Below are positions 56,010 through 64,000 of a stretch of DNA of 64,000 nt, one piece after another. This stretch comes from Streptomyces sp. MspMP-M5 (lineage in GTDB: Bacteria; Actinomycetota; Actinomycetes; Streptomycetales; Streptomycetaceae): positions 1 through 64,000 of the forward strand of contig NZ_KB891908.1 of assembly GCF_000373585.1 (NCBI RefSeq), in the 5' to 3' direction. The position numbers were made by a program, and so were the translations under genes. The notes under the pieces were generated by a model. It was not told where the DNA came from. It did no database searches and saw nothing but the letters and a program-made list of their open reading frames with translations. How positions within the stretch are numbered: position 1 is the first letter of the stretch; each line of letters begins with the position of its first letter.

Positions 56010-58361
56010 ATGGCTGAGCGGCCGGATGCGTCCCGTGCGCCCGAACTCCTCGTGGAGTCCGGCGGGGTCAGCCAGGTGATGAGTCCGGACCACGACTACC
56101 ACGTCGGCCGGGACCCGCACAGCGAGCTGGTGTTCCGCGACGACCGGGTGTCGTGGCACCACGCGGTGCTCCGGGTCTCCGAGGGCCACTGGCTGGTGGA
56201 GGACGAGGGCAGCACGAACGGTACGTACACGGAGGGGCATCGGGTGTCGCGGTCCGGGGTCGGGCCGGGGAGCGTGATCCGCTTCGGGAATCCGGCCGAC
56301 GGACCTTGCGCGGTGCTCACCGGCGTCGCCCGCCCCACGGCCGCCGGCCGCCCGTCGTCGGTGTCGCATCCGGCGGCCACCCACACCTTCCGCCGCCCCA
56401 GCACCGTCCGGCCGCTGCCGCCGGCCCGCACCACACGGATCGGCCGGGCCGCCGACAACGACCTGGTCCTGGACGACCTCGCGGTCTCCCGCCGGCACGC
56501 CGAACTCCGGTCCGGCCCGGACGGCGGCTACCTCATCGCGGACCTGGGCAGCCACAACGGCACCTATCTCAACGGCCGTCCGGTCGACTTCGCCCCGGTG
56601 CGGCCCGGCGACGTCATCGGCATCGGCCACTCCGCGTTCGTCCTCGGCGGCGACCGGCTCCAGGAGTACGTCGACACCGGCGAGGTCTCGCTGGACGTGC
56701 AGCGGCTGTCCGTCCGGGTCGGCACCGGCGCCGCGCGCCGGACGCTGCTGGGCGGGGTGTCGTTCCCGCTGGGTGAGAAGTCGCTGCTGGCCGTGATCGG
56801 CCCCAGCGGCGCGGGCAAGTCGACGCTGCTGAACGCACTGACCGGGCTGCGGCCCGCCGACGAGGGCACCGTGCTCTACGACGGCCGGGACCTCTACCGG
56901 GACTACGCCGAGCTGCGCCAGCGCATCGGGCTGGTGCCGCAGGACGACATCCTGCACACCCAGCTGACGGTCCGCCGGGCGCTGGGCTACGCCGCGGAGC
57001 TGCGGTTCCCCGAGGACACCGCGCCGGCCGAACGGGCCGCCCGGGTCGAGGAGGTGATCGGCGAACTCGGCCTGGCCGAGCGGGCCGGGCTGCCGATCCA
57101 CAAGCTCTCCGGCGGGCAGCGCAAGCGCGTCAGCGTGGCGCTGGAACTGCTGACCAAACCGTCGCTGCTCTTCCTCGACGAGCCGACCTCGGGCCTCGAT
57201 CCGGGGATGGACCGGTCGGTGATGCACATGCTGCGCGGGCTGGCGGACGACGGCCGCACCGTCATCGTGGTCACCCACAGCGTGCTGAGCCTGGACGTCT
57301 GCGACCGGCTGCTGGTGCTGGCGCCGGGCGGCACCAGCGCGTACTACGGGCCGCCGGAAGAGGCCCTGCCGTACTTCGGGTTCGGGCAGTGGCCGGAGGC
57401 GTTCGAGGCGTTCGAGAACGACCGCGGGCGGGACTGGGCCGGGGAGTTCCGGGCCTCGCCGCTGTACGGGCGGTCTGTCACCGGGGAGACCCGGCAGCCG
57501 CCCGCGCCGACGGTGCCGCGGGCCGGGGTGGCGGCGCCGCCGCCGGCCCGGCGCTGGGGCGCGCAGCTGTGGACGCTGATGCGGCGGTACGCGGCGGCGC
57601 TCACCTCGGACCGGACGTTCCTGATCATCATGGTGGCGCTGCCGTTCGTGATGGGGGCGATGGCGCACGGCCTGAGCGGCGGGAAGCTGACCGCGGGCAC
57701 GGCGACGAACGTGCTGCTGATCCTGTGCGTGGGCGCGGTGCTCACGGGGGCCGCGAACGCGGTGCGCGAGCTGGTCAAGGAGCGGGTGATCTACCAGCGG
57801 GAGCGGGCGGTGGGGCTGTCCCGGTCGGCGTATCTGATGTCGAAGGTGCTGGTGCTGGGGGCGGTCACGGTGGTCCAGGCGGTGGTGCTGACGGTGGTCG
57901 CGCTGTTCGGGGTGGGGCTCGGGGCGCCGGGCGGCGCCGGGGTGCTGATGCCGCCGCTGCTCGAAATCACCCTGGCGGTGGCGCTGTTGGCGTTCACCGC
58001 GATGATGCTGGGGCTGCTGGTGTCGGCGCTGGTGCGCAAGGAGGAGGTCACCATGCCGCTGCTGGTGCTCCTCGCCATCGTGCAGGTGGTGTTCTGCGGG
58101 GCGCTGCACGCGCTGCGCGGCACGCCGGTGCTGGAGCAGCTGTCGTGGCTGGTGCCGTCCCGCTGGGCGCTCGCGGCCATGGCGGGCACCGTCGACCTGC
58201 ACCGGATCCTGCCGCAGCCGCTGACCGAGGACCCGCTGCTCCGGCACGCGGTGGGCCCCTGGCTGCTGGACATGGGGATGCTGGTGGTGCTGTCGGCGGT
58301 GTGCGGCTTGCTGGTCCTGCGGCTGCTGCGGCGCCATGAGCCCGAGATCATGCGCCGGTAG
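56010..58361 (+). CDS. ABC exporter with two N-terminal FHA domains (Rv1747-like)
   Basis: A 783-residue fusion. Two forkhead-associated domains come first: residues 12-105 (YHVGRDPHSELVFRDDRVSW, GSTNGTYTEGHRV) and 130-222 (TRIGRAADNDLVLDDLAVSR, GSHNGTYLNGRPV). An ABC ATPase follows (Walker A GPSGAGKST, signature KLSGGQRKRVS, Walker B LLFLDEPTSGLD). An ABC-2-type membrane domain has six helices. FHA domains bind phosphothreonine, so a kinase controls this transporter. The same operon encodes a Ser/Thr kinase two genes downstream. The family member Rv1747 is the M. tuberculosis exporter phosphorylated by PknF. Start ATG 56010. The cargo is unknown, perhaps a lipid or glycan precursor. Confidence 0.92.
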   Translation: MAERPDASRAPELLVESGGVSQVMSPDHDYHVGRDPHSELVFRDDRVSWHHAVLRVSEGHWLVEDEGSTNGTYTEGHRVSRSGVGPGSVIRFGNPADGPCAVLTGVARPTAAGRPSSVSHPAATHTFRRPSTVRPLPPARTTRIGRAADNDLVLDDLAVSRRHAELRSGPDGGYLIADLGSHNGTYLNGRPVDFAPVRPGDVIGIGHSAFVLGGDRLQEYVDTGEVSLDVQRLSVRVGTGAARRTLLGGVSFPLGEKSLLAVIGPSGAGKSTLLNALTGLRPADEGTVLYDGRDLYRDYAELRQRIGLVPQDDILHTQLTVRRALGYAAELRFPEDTAPAERAARVEEVIGELGLAERAGLPIHKLSGGQRKRVSVALELLTKPSLLFLDEPTSGLDPGMDRSVMHMLRGLADDGRTVIVVTHSVLSLDVCDRLLVLAPGGTSAYYGPPEEALPYFGFGQWPEAFEAFENDRGRDWAGEFRASPLYGRSVTGETRQPPAPTVPRAGVAAPPPARRWGAQLWTLMRRYAAALTSDRTFLIIMVALPFVMGAMAHGLSGGKLTAGTATNVLLILCVGAVLTGAANAVRELVKERVIYQRERAVGLSRSAYLMSKVLVLGAVTVVQAVVLTVVALFGVGLGAPGGAGVLMPPLLEITLAVALLAFTAMMLGLLVSALVRKEEVTMPLLVLLAIVQVVFCGALHALRGTPVLEQLSWLVPSRWALAAMAGTVDLHRILPQPLTEDPLLRHAVGPWLLDMGMLVVLSAVCGLLVLRLLRRHEPEIMRR

Positions 58362-58421
58362 CCGGGACCGTCGGTGCGTACGGCGCCGGGGCCGTGCGCG
58401 AGGAGCGTCGAGGAGCCGCCT

Positions 58422-59042
58422 GTGACCGCACCGGACTTCCGCCCCAGCCATGTCGTCCCGCCGGACGGGATGCCGACGTGGGCGGCGCCGGATGCCGCCC
58501 GCCCGCTGGTGCCGCTCGATCCGCTGCTGCCCGTCCAGGTCGTCGGGCGGCACGGCGACTGGGCGCTGGCCCGGTGCTCCAACGGCTGGTCGGCGTGGGT
58601 GGACGGGCGGCTGCTGCTGTCGCTGCCGCACGGCCCGCCGGCTGCCGGGCAGCCCACCGCCCGGACCGCGGACCCGCGCCCGCTGCTGGCCGCCGTCGAG
58701 GACGCGCTGTCCCGATACCGGCAGGGCGTCGAGGAGTTGCTGGCCGGTCGGCTGGACCGGGAGGGGTTCGCGGAGCGGACGCGCGGGACGCGGATCGGGG
58801 CGGTGGTGGACGGCGACGCGGTGTGGCTGTACGACGCGCGGCACGAGCGGTGGTGCTTCTGCGACGGGGCGTCGCTGGTGACGTTCGCCGTGACGGACGA
58901 GCCGTCGGCGGACGGGGCGGCGGAGGCCGGGGCGGCGGGCGCGGGGGATGCGAGGGGTGCGGGGGACGGGGGCGGGCTGCCCGGGGAGGCGGAGTTCCCG
59001 CCGCCGTTCCCCCCGCCCGGCGGGCCGGGTGACCGGACGTGA
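58422..59042 (+). CDS. Small protein with SH3-like segment, operon partner of the kinase
   Basis: A 206-residue soluble protein. The N-terminal PLVPLDPLLPVQVVGRHGDW followed by ALARCSNGWSAWVDGRLLL looks like an SH3-like beta barrel. A short helical middle (LLAAVEDALSRYRQGVEELL) and a beta segment (RIGAVVDGDAVWLYDARHER) follow. A Gly/Ala/Pro-rich acidic tail ends it. I chose GTG 58422, with AGGAG 6 bases upstream. Its stop overlaps the GTG of the kinase gene (GTGA). It may be a regulatory or adaptor component of the kinase/ABC exporter system; I recognise no named family. Confidence 0.65.
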   Translation: MTAPDFRPSHVVPPDGMPTWAAPDAARPLVPLDPLLPVQVVGRHGDWALARCSNGWSAWVDGRLLLSLPHGPPAAGQPTARTADPRPLLAAVEDALSRYRQGVEELLAGRLDREGFAERTRGTRIGAVVDGDAVWLYDARHERWCFCDGASLVTFAVTDEPSADGAAEAGAAGAGDARGAGDGGGLPGEAEFPPPFPPPGGPGDRT

Positions 59043-60115
59043 CCGGGTGGCCGGGCGGCGAGCGGGCCGGTGAGCCGGCCGGCGCCCGGCCCCGGGAGCG
59101 GCCGACGGCGCCGGACTCGGGCGGGCTGCACGGCCGCCGGATCGCCGGGTACCTGCTCGGGGAGGAGATCGGCCGGGGCGGGATGGCGGTGGTCTACAAG
59201 GCCGAGGACCTGCGGCTGGGCCGGACCGTGGCGGTGAAGCTGCTGACCCCCGAGCTGGCCCGGAACGACACCTTCCGCAAACGCTTCGCGTACGAGTCGC
59301 GGGTGGCCGCGTCCCTCGACCATCCGCACATCGTGCCGGTCTTCGAGGCCGGGGAGGCCGACGGGCTCCTCTACATCGCGATGCGCTACGTCGCGGGCCG
59401 CGATCTGCGGGCGCTGCTGGACGACGAGGGCCGGCTGCCGCTCGCGACCGCCTGCCGGATCGCCGGCCAGGTGGCGTCCGCGCTGGACGCCGCGCACGCC
59501 CGCGGCCTGGTGCACCGCGATGTGAAGCCCGGCAACGTGCTGGTCGCCGAGGGCACCGACACCGACCGGCCCGAGCACGTCTATCTGACCGACTTCGGGC
59601 TGATGAAGAAGTCGCTGTCGCTGACCGGCTTCACCAGCGTCGGCCAGTTCATCGGGACGCTGGACTACGTGGCACCCGAACAGATCGCCGGGCGCCCGGT
59701 GGACGGCCGGTGCGACGTCTACGGGCTGGCCTGCGTGACGTACGAGATGCTGGCCGGGACGCCGCCGTTCGTCCGCGACGACGACCGGGCGCTGCTCGGC
59801 GCCCATCTGCACCAGCCGCCGCCCGCGCCCAGCGGTACGCGGCCCGACCTTCCGCCGGCGGTGGACGCGGTGTTCGCCCGCGCGCTGGCCAAGGAACCGG
59901 AGGAACGCTACGAGACCTGCCGGGGGTTCGTGGCGGCGCTGCGGGCGGCCGGGCGGGCCGGGACGGCGGGGGTGTCGCCGGCGGAGCCGGCGCGGAGCCG
60001 GCCGGACGTCCCGGTCGGCGGGGCGGACCGCGGCACCGTGCAGGGGACCGCTCCCCCGCCGCCGCCGAGTTGGGCGCTCCCGGTGTTCCCGGTCCCGGGC
60101 ACCCGGGGGGCGTAG
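59039..60115 (+). CDS. Hanks-type serine/threonine protein kinase
   Basis: A 358-residue cytosolic kinase. The glycine loop is GEEIGRGGMAVVYKAEDLRL and the VAVK lysine lies in TVAVKLLTPE. The catalytic loop is VHRDVKPGNV, the Mg-binding DFG is in LTDFGLMKKS, and the activation segment ends at TLDYVAPEQI. All key residues are present. The C-terminal 60 residues are Pro/Gly-rich without a transmembrane helix or PASTA domains, so it is not a PknB-type wall sensor. It is cotranscribed with the FHA-ABC exporter and very likely phosphorylates a Thr recognised by the FHA domains. Its GTG start overlaps the preceding gene by 4 bases. Confidence 0.93.
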   Translation: MTGWPGGERAGEPAGARPRERPTAPDSGGLHGRRIAGYLLGEEIGRGGMAVVYKAEDLRLGRTVAVKLLTPELARNDTFRKRFAYESRVAASLDHPHIVPVFEAGEADGLLYIAMRYVAGRDLRALLDDEGRLPLATACRIAGQVASALDAAHARGLVHRDVKPGNVLVAEGTDTDRPEHVYLTDFGLMKKSLSLTGFTSVGQFIGTLDYVAPEQIAGRPVDGRCDVYGLACVTYEMLAGTPPFVRDDDRALLGAHLHQPPPAPSGTRPDLPPAVDAVFARALAKEPEERYETCRGFVAALRAAGRAGTAGVSPAEPARSRPDVPVGGADRGTVQGTAPPPPPSWALPVFPVPGTRGA

Positions 60116-60157
60116 GCCGGCGGCCGGGCCCGGGTCAGGCCGCCCGTCGTCCGGTCG

Positions 60158-61474
60158 TCAGGAGCCCGGCGGCCGGGCGTCGCGGAGCTGGCCGGGGTGG
60201 CGGACCCGGCGCGCCGCGAGGCCGCCGGCGAGGCCGGTGACCAGGCCCCAGGCGGCGCCCACCCCCACCAGCCGCCACAGCTGCGGCTGCAGTGTCACCG
60301 CGCCGCCCAGGTCGCCGCCGAGGTCGCCGACGCCGATCAGGGAGAGCCCGTAACGGGCGTCGATCCGGGTGAGCAGCCCGACGACGAGCAGGGTCAGCGC
60401 CAGCGCCACCGCCATCTCGACGGCGTGCCGCCACAGGGGCGTGCGGGCCGGGGCGCGGACCGCCGCGGCGAACGCGGCGCCGAGCAGCACCACCGCGGCC
60501 ACCGCGACCAGCAGCCGGACCCGTCCGTCCTCGGCGCCGAGCGAGCCCAGGTCGACGGTCTGCGTCCCGCGCTGCCCCAGCACCTCCTGCAGTGCGTGCG
60601 GCAGCGGCAGTCCGAGGGCCTTGTCGACGTGACCGGTCCAGCCGCCGCCGGTGCCGATGCCCAGCGCGAGCCAGGCGAGGTTGGGCAGGCCCAGCAGGAT
60701 CACCGCAAGGGTCCGGGCCGGGTCGCCGCGGGTGATCAGCTCGGCGATCCCGACCAGCAGCCCGAGCCCGGCGTAGACCAGCAGGGTCAGCAGCATCGCG
60801 TGGGCGGGCGGGCGGACCGAGTCCTGGAAGCGCAGCAGCCGGGAGGAGAGCGGCGCCCCGCGGGAGACGAGGAAGGCCAGCACCAGTACGGCGAGCACCC
60901 ACAGCAGGCCGTAGCCGAGGGTGGCCGGGACGTCGGCGCGGAAGCCGACGGTGGGGGTGCTGCCCAGGAGGGCGCCGATCCGGTCGGCGAGGTCGTTGCC
61001 GACGGAGACGGTGAAGCTGTGCCGGGCGGCGAGCGCGATCAGCCACAGCAGGACCAGCCAGCACGCCGCCGTCCGGGCGATCCGGCCGAGCAGTTCGCCG
61101 GTCGGGGCGACCGCGCGGTGCCGCAGCGGCCGCAGGAAGACCGCGGCGGTGACCAGGGCGCCGGCGAGGGTCACCGACAGCGGGACGGCGTCCACGGCGG
61201 CGTGTGCCTCGGCGATGATCCCGGCGTCGCCGGTCGCGTGCAGCGAGCCGCCGGCCGCGGCGACGACGGCGGCCGCGACGACCGAGGGGAAGGCGCCCGC
61301 CGGCAGGTCGGCCGCGCCCGCCGCCCACAGGCCGAGCGCGGCGGTCACGACCATGGTCAGCAGGCCCGCCAGGGCGGCGCCGAGCGCCTCGCCCCAGCCG
61401 CGCAGGGCCCCGGGGACGCGGTGGGTGGACGGGCTCTCCGGGCCGGCCGCCGCCGGGCCGGGCGTCTGGCTCAC
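60158..61474 (-). CDS. Streptophobe family membrane protein
   Basis: A 438-residue, highly hydrophobic protein with about ten to twelve predicted helices and many Ala/Leu/Val/Gly residues (ALAGLLTMVVTAALGLWAAG, then FPSVVAAAVVAAAGGSLHAT). The pattern is that of the streptophobe family, named for streptomycetes and without assigned function. The N-terminal 30 residues are polar and Pro/Ala-rich. It is convergent with the kinase gene (42 bases between stops) and divergent from the DUF6777 gene. A role in membrane or envelope maintenance is only inferred. Confidence 0.75.
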   Translation of the reverse strand: MSQTPGPAAAGPESPSTHRVPGALRGWGEALGAALAGLLTMVVTAALGLWAAGAADLPAGAFPSVVAAAVVAAAGGSLHATGDAGIIAEAHAAVDAVPLSVTLAGALVTAAVFLRPLRHRAVAPTGELLGRIARTAACWLVLLWLIALAARHSFTVSVGNDLADRIGALLGSTPTVGFRADVPATLGYGLLWVLAVLVLAFLVSRGAPLSSRLLRFQDSVRPPAHAMLLTLLVYAGLGLLVGIAELITRGDPARTLAVILLGLPNLAWLALGIGTGGGWTGHVDKALGLPLPHALQEVLGQRGTQTVDLGSLGAEDGRVRLLVAVAAVVLLGAAFAAAVRAPARTPLWRHAVEMAVALALTLLVVGLLTRIDARYGLSLIGVGDLGGDLGGAVTLQPQLWRLVGVGAAWGLVTGLAGGLAARRVRHPGQLRDARPPGS

Positions 61475-61686
61475 GACTGCCTCCTGCGGGTGTCTGGTGC
61501 CGGGCGCGGGGCCGAGGCGCCGTCCCGGTCACGGTACGCACGTTCCGTGCCGCCCCGCTTGCGGAGCGCGCCCGACCTGAGCACACAATTACCCAGACGC
61601 ATATGCCTACACATGACTCTTAAGCCGCGAATCCGGGCGTAGTTCGCCGCGCCCGACGGCCCGAGCACGCCGGGAAGAGGGACCCC

Positions 61687-62940
61687 GTGACATCTTCACC
61701 GCCACCGGACGACCAGCCGGGAAGCGAGCCGGCCGGCCCGCCGTCCGGTCCGCTCTCCGACTCCCCCACCGAGCCCTCCCATCCTCGGACCCGCTCCTGG
61801 CCGCAGACCCCGCCGCCGGATGACACCGGTGGCGGAGGCCGCGAAGGGGGCGGCGGGGACGGCGGAGGCGGCGATCGTGGCCGGGGCGGACCGGCCGGCG
61901 AGCCCCCCGGGCCGCGCCGGCCCTGGTGGCGGTCGGCGCCGCGGATCGCGCTCGCCACGGCCGCGGTGGTCGTGGCCGTGATCCTCGCGGTGGTGCTGCC
62001 CCGCCTGGGCGGCGGCGGAAGCGCGGGCGCACTGTACCTGGAGTCGGCCGGCTCCTCGGGCCCGTCCCCGTATACCGGCACCACGGTGAACGGGGACGGC
62101 ACCGCGTCCCCGACGGCCACCCCGTCCGTCGCGCCGCACGGCGACCACCAGGCCACCAGCGTGTCGGGGGCGGCGCCCGGCCTGTACGGCGGCAGCCAGT
62201 CCAAAGCCAGCTGCGACGTCGAGAAGCAGATCCGCTACCTCCGGGCCAACCCGGACAAGGCGCGGGCGTTCGCCGGGGCGGAGGGGAAGAGCCCCGAGGA
62301 ACTGCCGGCGTATCTGCGGTCCCTGACCCCCGTGCAGCTGCAAGTCGACACCTGGGTCACCAACCACGGCTACCAGGACGGCAAGGCCACCGACTTCCAG
62401 GCGGTGCTCCAGGCGGGCACGGCGGTGCTGGTGGACGCGCTCGGGGTGCCGCGGGTGCGCTGCATCTGCGGGAACCCGCTGACGCCGCCGGCGGCCACCG
62501 GCGGCAAGCGCCTGACGCTCCAGGGCAAGCCCTGGCCGGGGTTCCGGACCGCGAACGTGGTGACCGTGCAGCAGGCGCCGAAGCCGGTGAAGAAGTTCGT
62601 CCTCAAGGACCCGGACACCGGGCAGTACTTCACCCGCCCGTGCGGCACCGACGGCAGTACGGACCAGCCGGCGCCCCCGCCGTCCCGTTCGCCGTTCTCC
62701 CCGCCCCCGTCGACCCCGCCCTCCCCCGGGTCCTCCTCCGGTTCGCCGGGGAGCACGACGCCGGAGTCCCCGCAGTCGCCGGGCGGCACCTCGCCGGAGT
62801 CGCCGTCGGGTCCCGGCTCGACGCCGGGCAGCCCCTCGACCCCCGAGCAGCCCACACCCGGGCCCACCACACCGGAGCAGCCCGGGTCGCCCGGCGGGGG
62901 CGAGAGTCCCGGCACCCCGGCCGGGTCCGGCTCCGGTTGA
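61687..62940 (+). CDS. DUF6777 membrane-anchored protein with Pro/Ser/Gly tails
   Basis: A 417-residue protein. A disordered, Pro/Asp/Gly-rich cytosolic head of about 80 residues is followed by one transmembrane helix (IALATAAVVVAVILAVVLP). An extracytoplasmic domain (residues ~110-320) has SCDVEKQIRYLRANPDKARA, QLQVDTWVTNHGYQDGKATD and ALGVPRVRCICGNPLTPPAA. Three or more cysteines may form disulfides. A 95-residue Pro/Ser/Gly/Thr tail ends it (SPGSSSGSPGSTTPESPQSP), likely spanning the cell wall. This matches DUF6777. It starts at GTG 61687. It is divergent from the streptophobe gene and followed by an L,D-transpeptidase gene, so a wall-associated role fits. Confidence 0.75.
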   Translation: MTSSPPPDDQPGSEPAGPPSGPLSDSPTEPSHPRTRSWPQTPPPDDTGGGGREGGGGDGGGGDRGRGGPAGEPPGPRRPWWRSAPRIALATAAVVVAVILAVVLPRLGGGGSAGALYLESAGSSGPSPYTGTTVNGDGTASPTATPSVAPHGDHQATSVSGAAPGLYGGSQSKASCDVEKQIRYLRANPDKARAFAGAEGKSPEELPAYLRSLTPVQLQVDTWVTNHGYQDGKATDFQAVLQAGTAVLVDALGVPRVRCICGNPLTPPAATGGKRLTLQGKPWPGFRTANVVTVQQAPKPVKKFVLKDPDTGQYFTRPCGTDGSTDQPAPPPSRSPFSPPPSTPPSPGSSSGSPGSTTPESPQSPGGTSPESPSGPGSTPGSPSTPEQPTPGPTTPEQPGSPGGGESPGTPAGSGSG

Positions 62941-63089
62941 CCCGCTCGGCGCCCTCCGGGCTTCGATATCGAACTGTGTCCTAACAAACCGATGCACCAC
63001 ACAACCTCTGAAGCGGACGAAACGTCTGGATATGCGGCGGATGCCTGTGACTCCGCCGCTGTCCGATGTTCAGCTTTGGAGGGACCCTC

Positions 63090-64000
63090 GTGCACGCCGG
63101 AACACGTCGCCACACCGCCCGGTTGATACCCGCCGCCCTCGCGGCGGGGCTGCTGCTGACCGCGTGCGGGACCGGCGCCGGCTCGTCCACGGCGGCGGAG
63201 CCCGCGGCCAAGGTGACCGTCACCCCGGCCGCCGGCGGCACCGCCGCGAAGCTCGGCTCGCCGATATCCGTGAAAGCGGACGGGGGCAAGCTGACCGCGG
63301 TCGACGTCAAGGACGACAAGGGCGCCAAGGTGCCGGGCCACCTGGCCGCCGACGGCGCGTCCTGGACGTCCGAGGGCAAGGTCCGGCCGAAGACCACCTA
63401 CACCGTGACCACCAAGGCGAAGTCCACCGGCGGCAAGGAGTCCGAGGCCACCTCGAAGTTCACCACCGAGCAGGCCGACAAGGTCAACAAGCTCACCAAC
63501 CAGCCGGGCAACGGGCAGACGGTCGGCACCGGTATGCCGATCTCGATCAAGTTCGACCACAAGGTGGCCAAGAGCCAGCGCGCCGAGGTCGAGAAGGCGC
63601 TGAAGGTCACCAGCCAGCCGAAGGTGGAGGGTGCCTGGGGCTGGGTGCAGGACTACGACGGCAGCGACCGGATCGACTGGCGGCCCAAGGACTACTGGCC
63701 GAGCGGCACCAAGGTCTCCGTGCGGGGCGCGCTGGGCGGGATAGATTCCGGCGGCGGCCGCTACTTCGCGCGGGACTACGACTTCGACTTCAAGATAGGC
63801 GCCGACCACAAGGCCGTCATCGACGTGCCCGCGCACAGCATGACCCTGTACGAGAACGGCAAGCCGGTCGACACGATCAAGGGCTCGGCGGGTTCCCCGG
63901 AGGCCCCCACCCGCGGCGGCATCCACACCGTCCGCAGCAAGAACGCCGCCGAGACCATGGACTCCGCCACCATCGGCTACGGCAACCAGTGGATGCTGGA
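63090..64000 (+). CDS. L,D-transpeptidase lipoprotein, N-terminal part
   Basis: The gene runs off the right edge; 303 residues are seen. A signal peptide ends in the lipobox LLLTAC (Cys26), so it is membrane-anchored by a lipid. An Ig-like beta domain follows (KLGSPISVKADGGKLTAVDV, TYTVTTKAKSTGGKESEATS), then NQPGNGQTVGTGMPISIKFD and WRPKDYWPSGTKVSVRGALG. The start of the YkuD catalytic domain is IDVPAHSMTLYENGKPVDTI. This is the arrangement of actinobacterial LdtMt2-like enzymes that make 3-3 peptidoglycan cross-links. The catalytic HxxxGxxxSxGC motif lies beyond the window. Start GTG 63090 has GGAGGG about 6 bases upstream. Confidence 0.9.
   Translation, partial: MHAGTRRHTARLIPAALAAGLLLTACGTGAGSSTAAEPAAKVTVTPAAGGTAAKLGSPISVKADGGKLTAVDVKDDKGAKVPGHLAADGASWTSEGKVRPKTTYTVTTKAKSTGGKESEATSKFTTEQADKVNKLTNQPGNGQTVGTGMPISIKFDHKVAKSQRAEVEKALKVTSQPKVEGAWGWVQDYDGSDRIDWRPKDYWPSGTKVSVRGALGGIDSGGGRYFARDYDFDFKIGADHKAVIDVPAHSMTLYENGKPVDTIKGSAGSPEAPTRGGIHTVRSKNAAETMDSATIGYGNQWML

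Noticed and set aside
61590..61686. Sequence resembling part of a ydaO (c-di-AMP) riboswitch before the DUF6777 gene (CGCGAATCCGGG and GC-rich stems)
   Set aside because: Only a fragment of the 3' consensus matches; the 5' conserved GGTTCGAG-type element and the pairing pattern are missing, and the distance to the start codon is short.

Overview
The window is very GC-rich, with Streptomyces-style GC-biased codons, frequent GTG starts, GGAGG-type ribosome sites, and families typical of the genus: PucR, streptophobe and DUF6777 proteins, a TipA-type regulator, SpoIIE-type phosphatases and a family 2 encapsulin. I read it as a Streptomyces (or close actinomycete) chromosome segment. I see no rRNA, tRNA, CRISPR array or prophage. 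Mobile DNA is limited to one decayed IS5-type transposase fragment near 8.8 kb.

Left part (1-24.5 kb): purine and glyoxylate metabolism with fatty-acid and drug-efflux genes between. It opens with the end of tartronate semialdehyde reductase, a shortened glyoxylate carboligase-like protein, and a catalase with an elaborate leader. At 15.7-22.6 kb a minus-strand purine operon encodes the three xanthine dehydrogenase subunits, an NCS2 purine permease and the XdhC maturation factor, divergent from a PucR-type activator. Between these lie two acyl-CoA synthetases, two HxlR/MFS regulator-transporter pairs and acetyltransferases.

Middle (24.6-37 kb): mostly small regulatory and housekeeping genes. 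They include a TPR protein with a palindromic operator, a methyltransferase, a GntR regulator, an FhuF-like iron protein behind an iron box, a DUF2637 membrane protein, an anti-sigma-type ATPase, a decayed pyruvate oxidase gene, a PP2C-like protein, the ribosome GTPase RsgA with a possible leader peptide, a TipA-like regulator and an orphan response regulator.

Metal and sulfur region (37-46 kb): an ArsR regulator is divergent from a cation diffusion facilitator. Next comes a Na+/Ca2+-type antiporter whose leader matches the yybP-ykoY manganese riboswitch. A two-gene operon then encodes an encapsulin shell with an inserted cyclic-nucleotide-binding-like domain and a cysteine desulfurase with a disordered N-terminal tail. 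It is divergent from a 956-residue multidomain sensor phosphatase. This is the most interesting system in the window: a compartment for sulfur mobilisation, possibly linked to signalling.

Right part (46-64 kb): membrane and cell-envelope functions. There is an APC permease, a surface-polysaccharide pair (an acyltransferase and a synthase fused to degenerate receiver and GGDEF domains), an XRE regulator facing an NCS2 permease, an FHA-ABC exporter operon with its own Ser/Thr kinase, a streptophobe protein, a DUF6777 protein and a truncated L,D-transpeptidase lipoprotein. Strong inverted-repeat terminators separate most convergent pairs.
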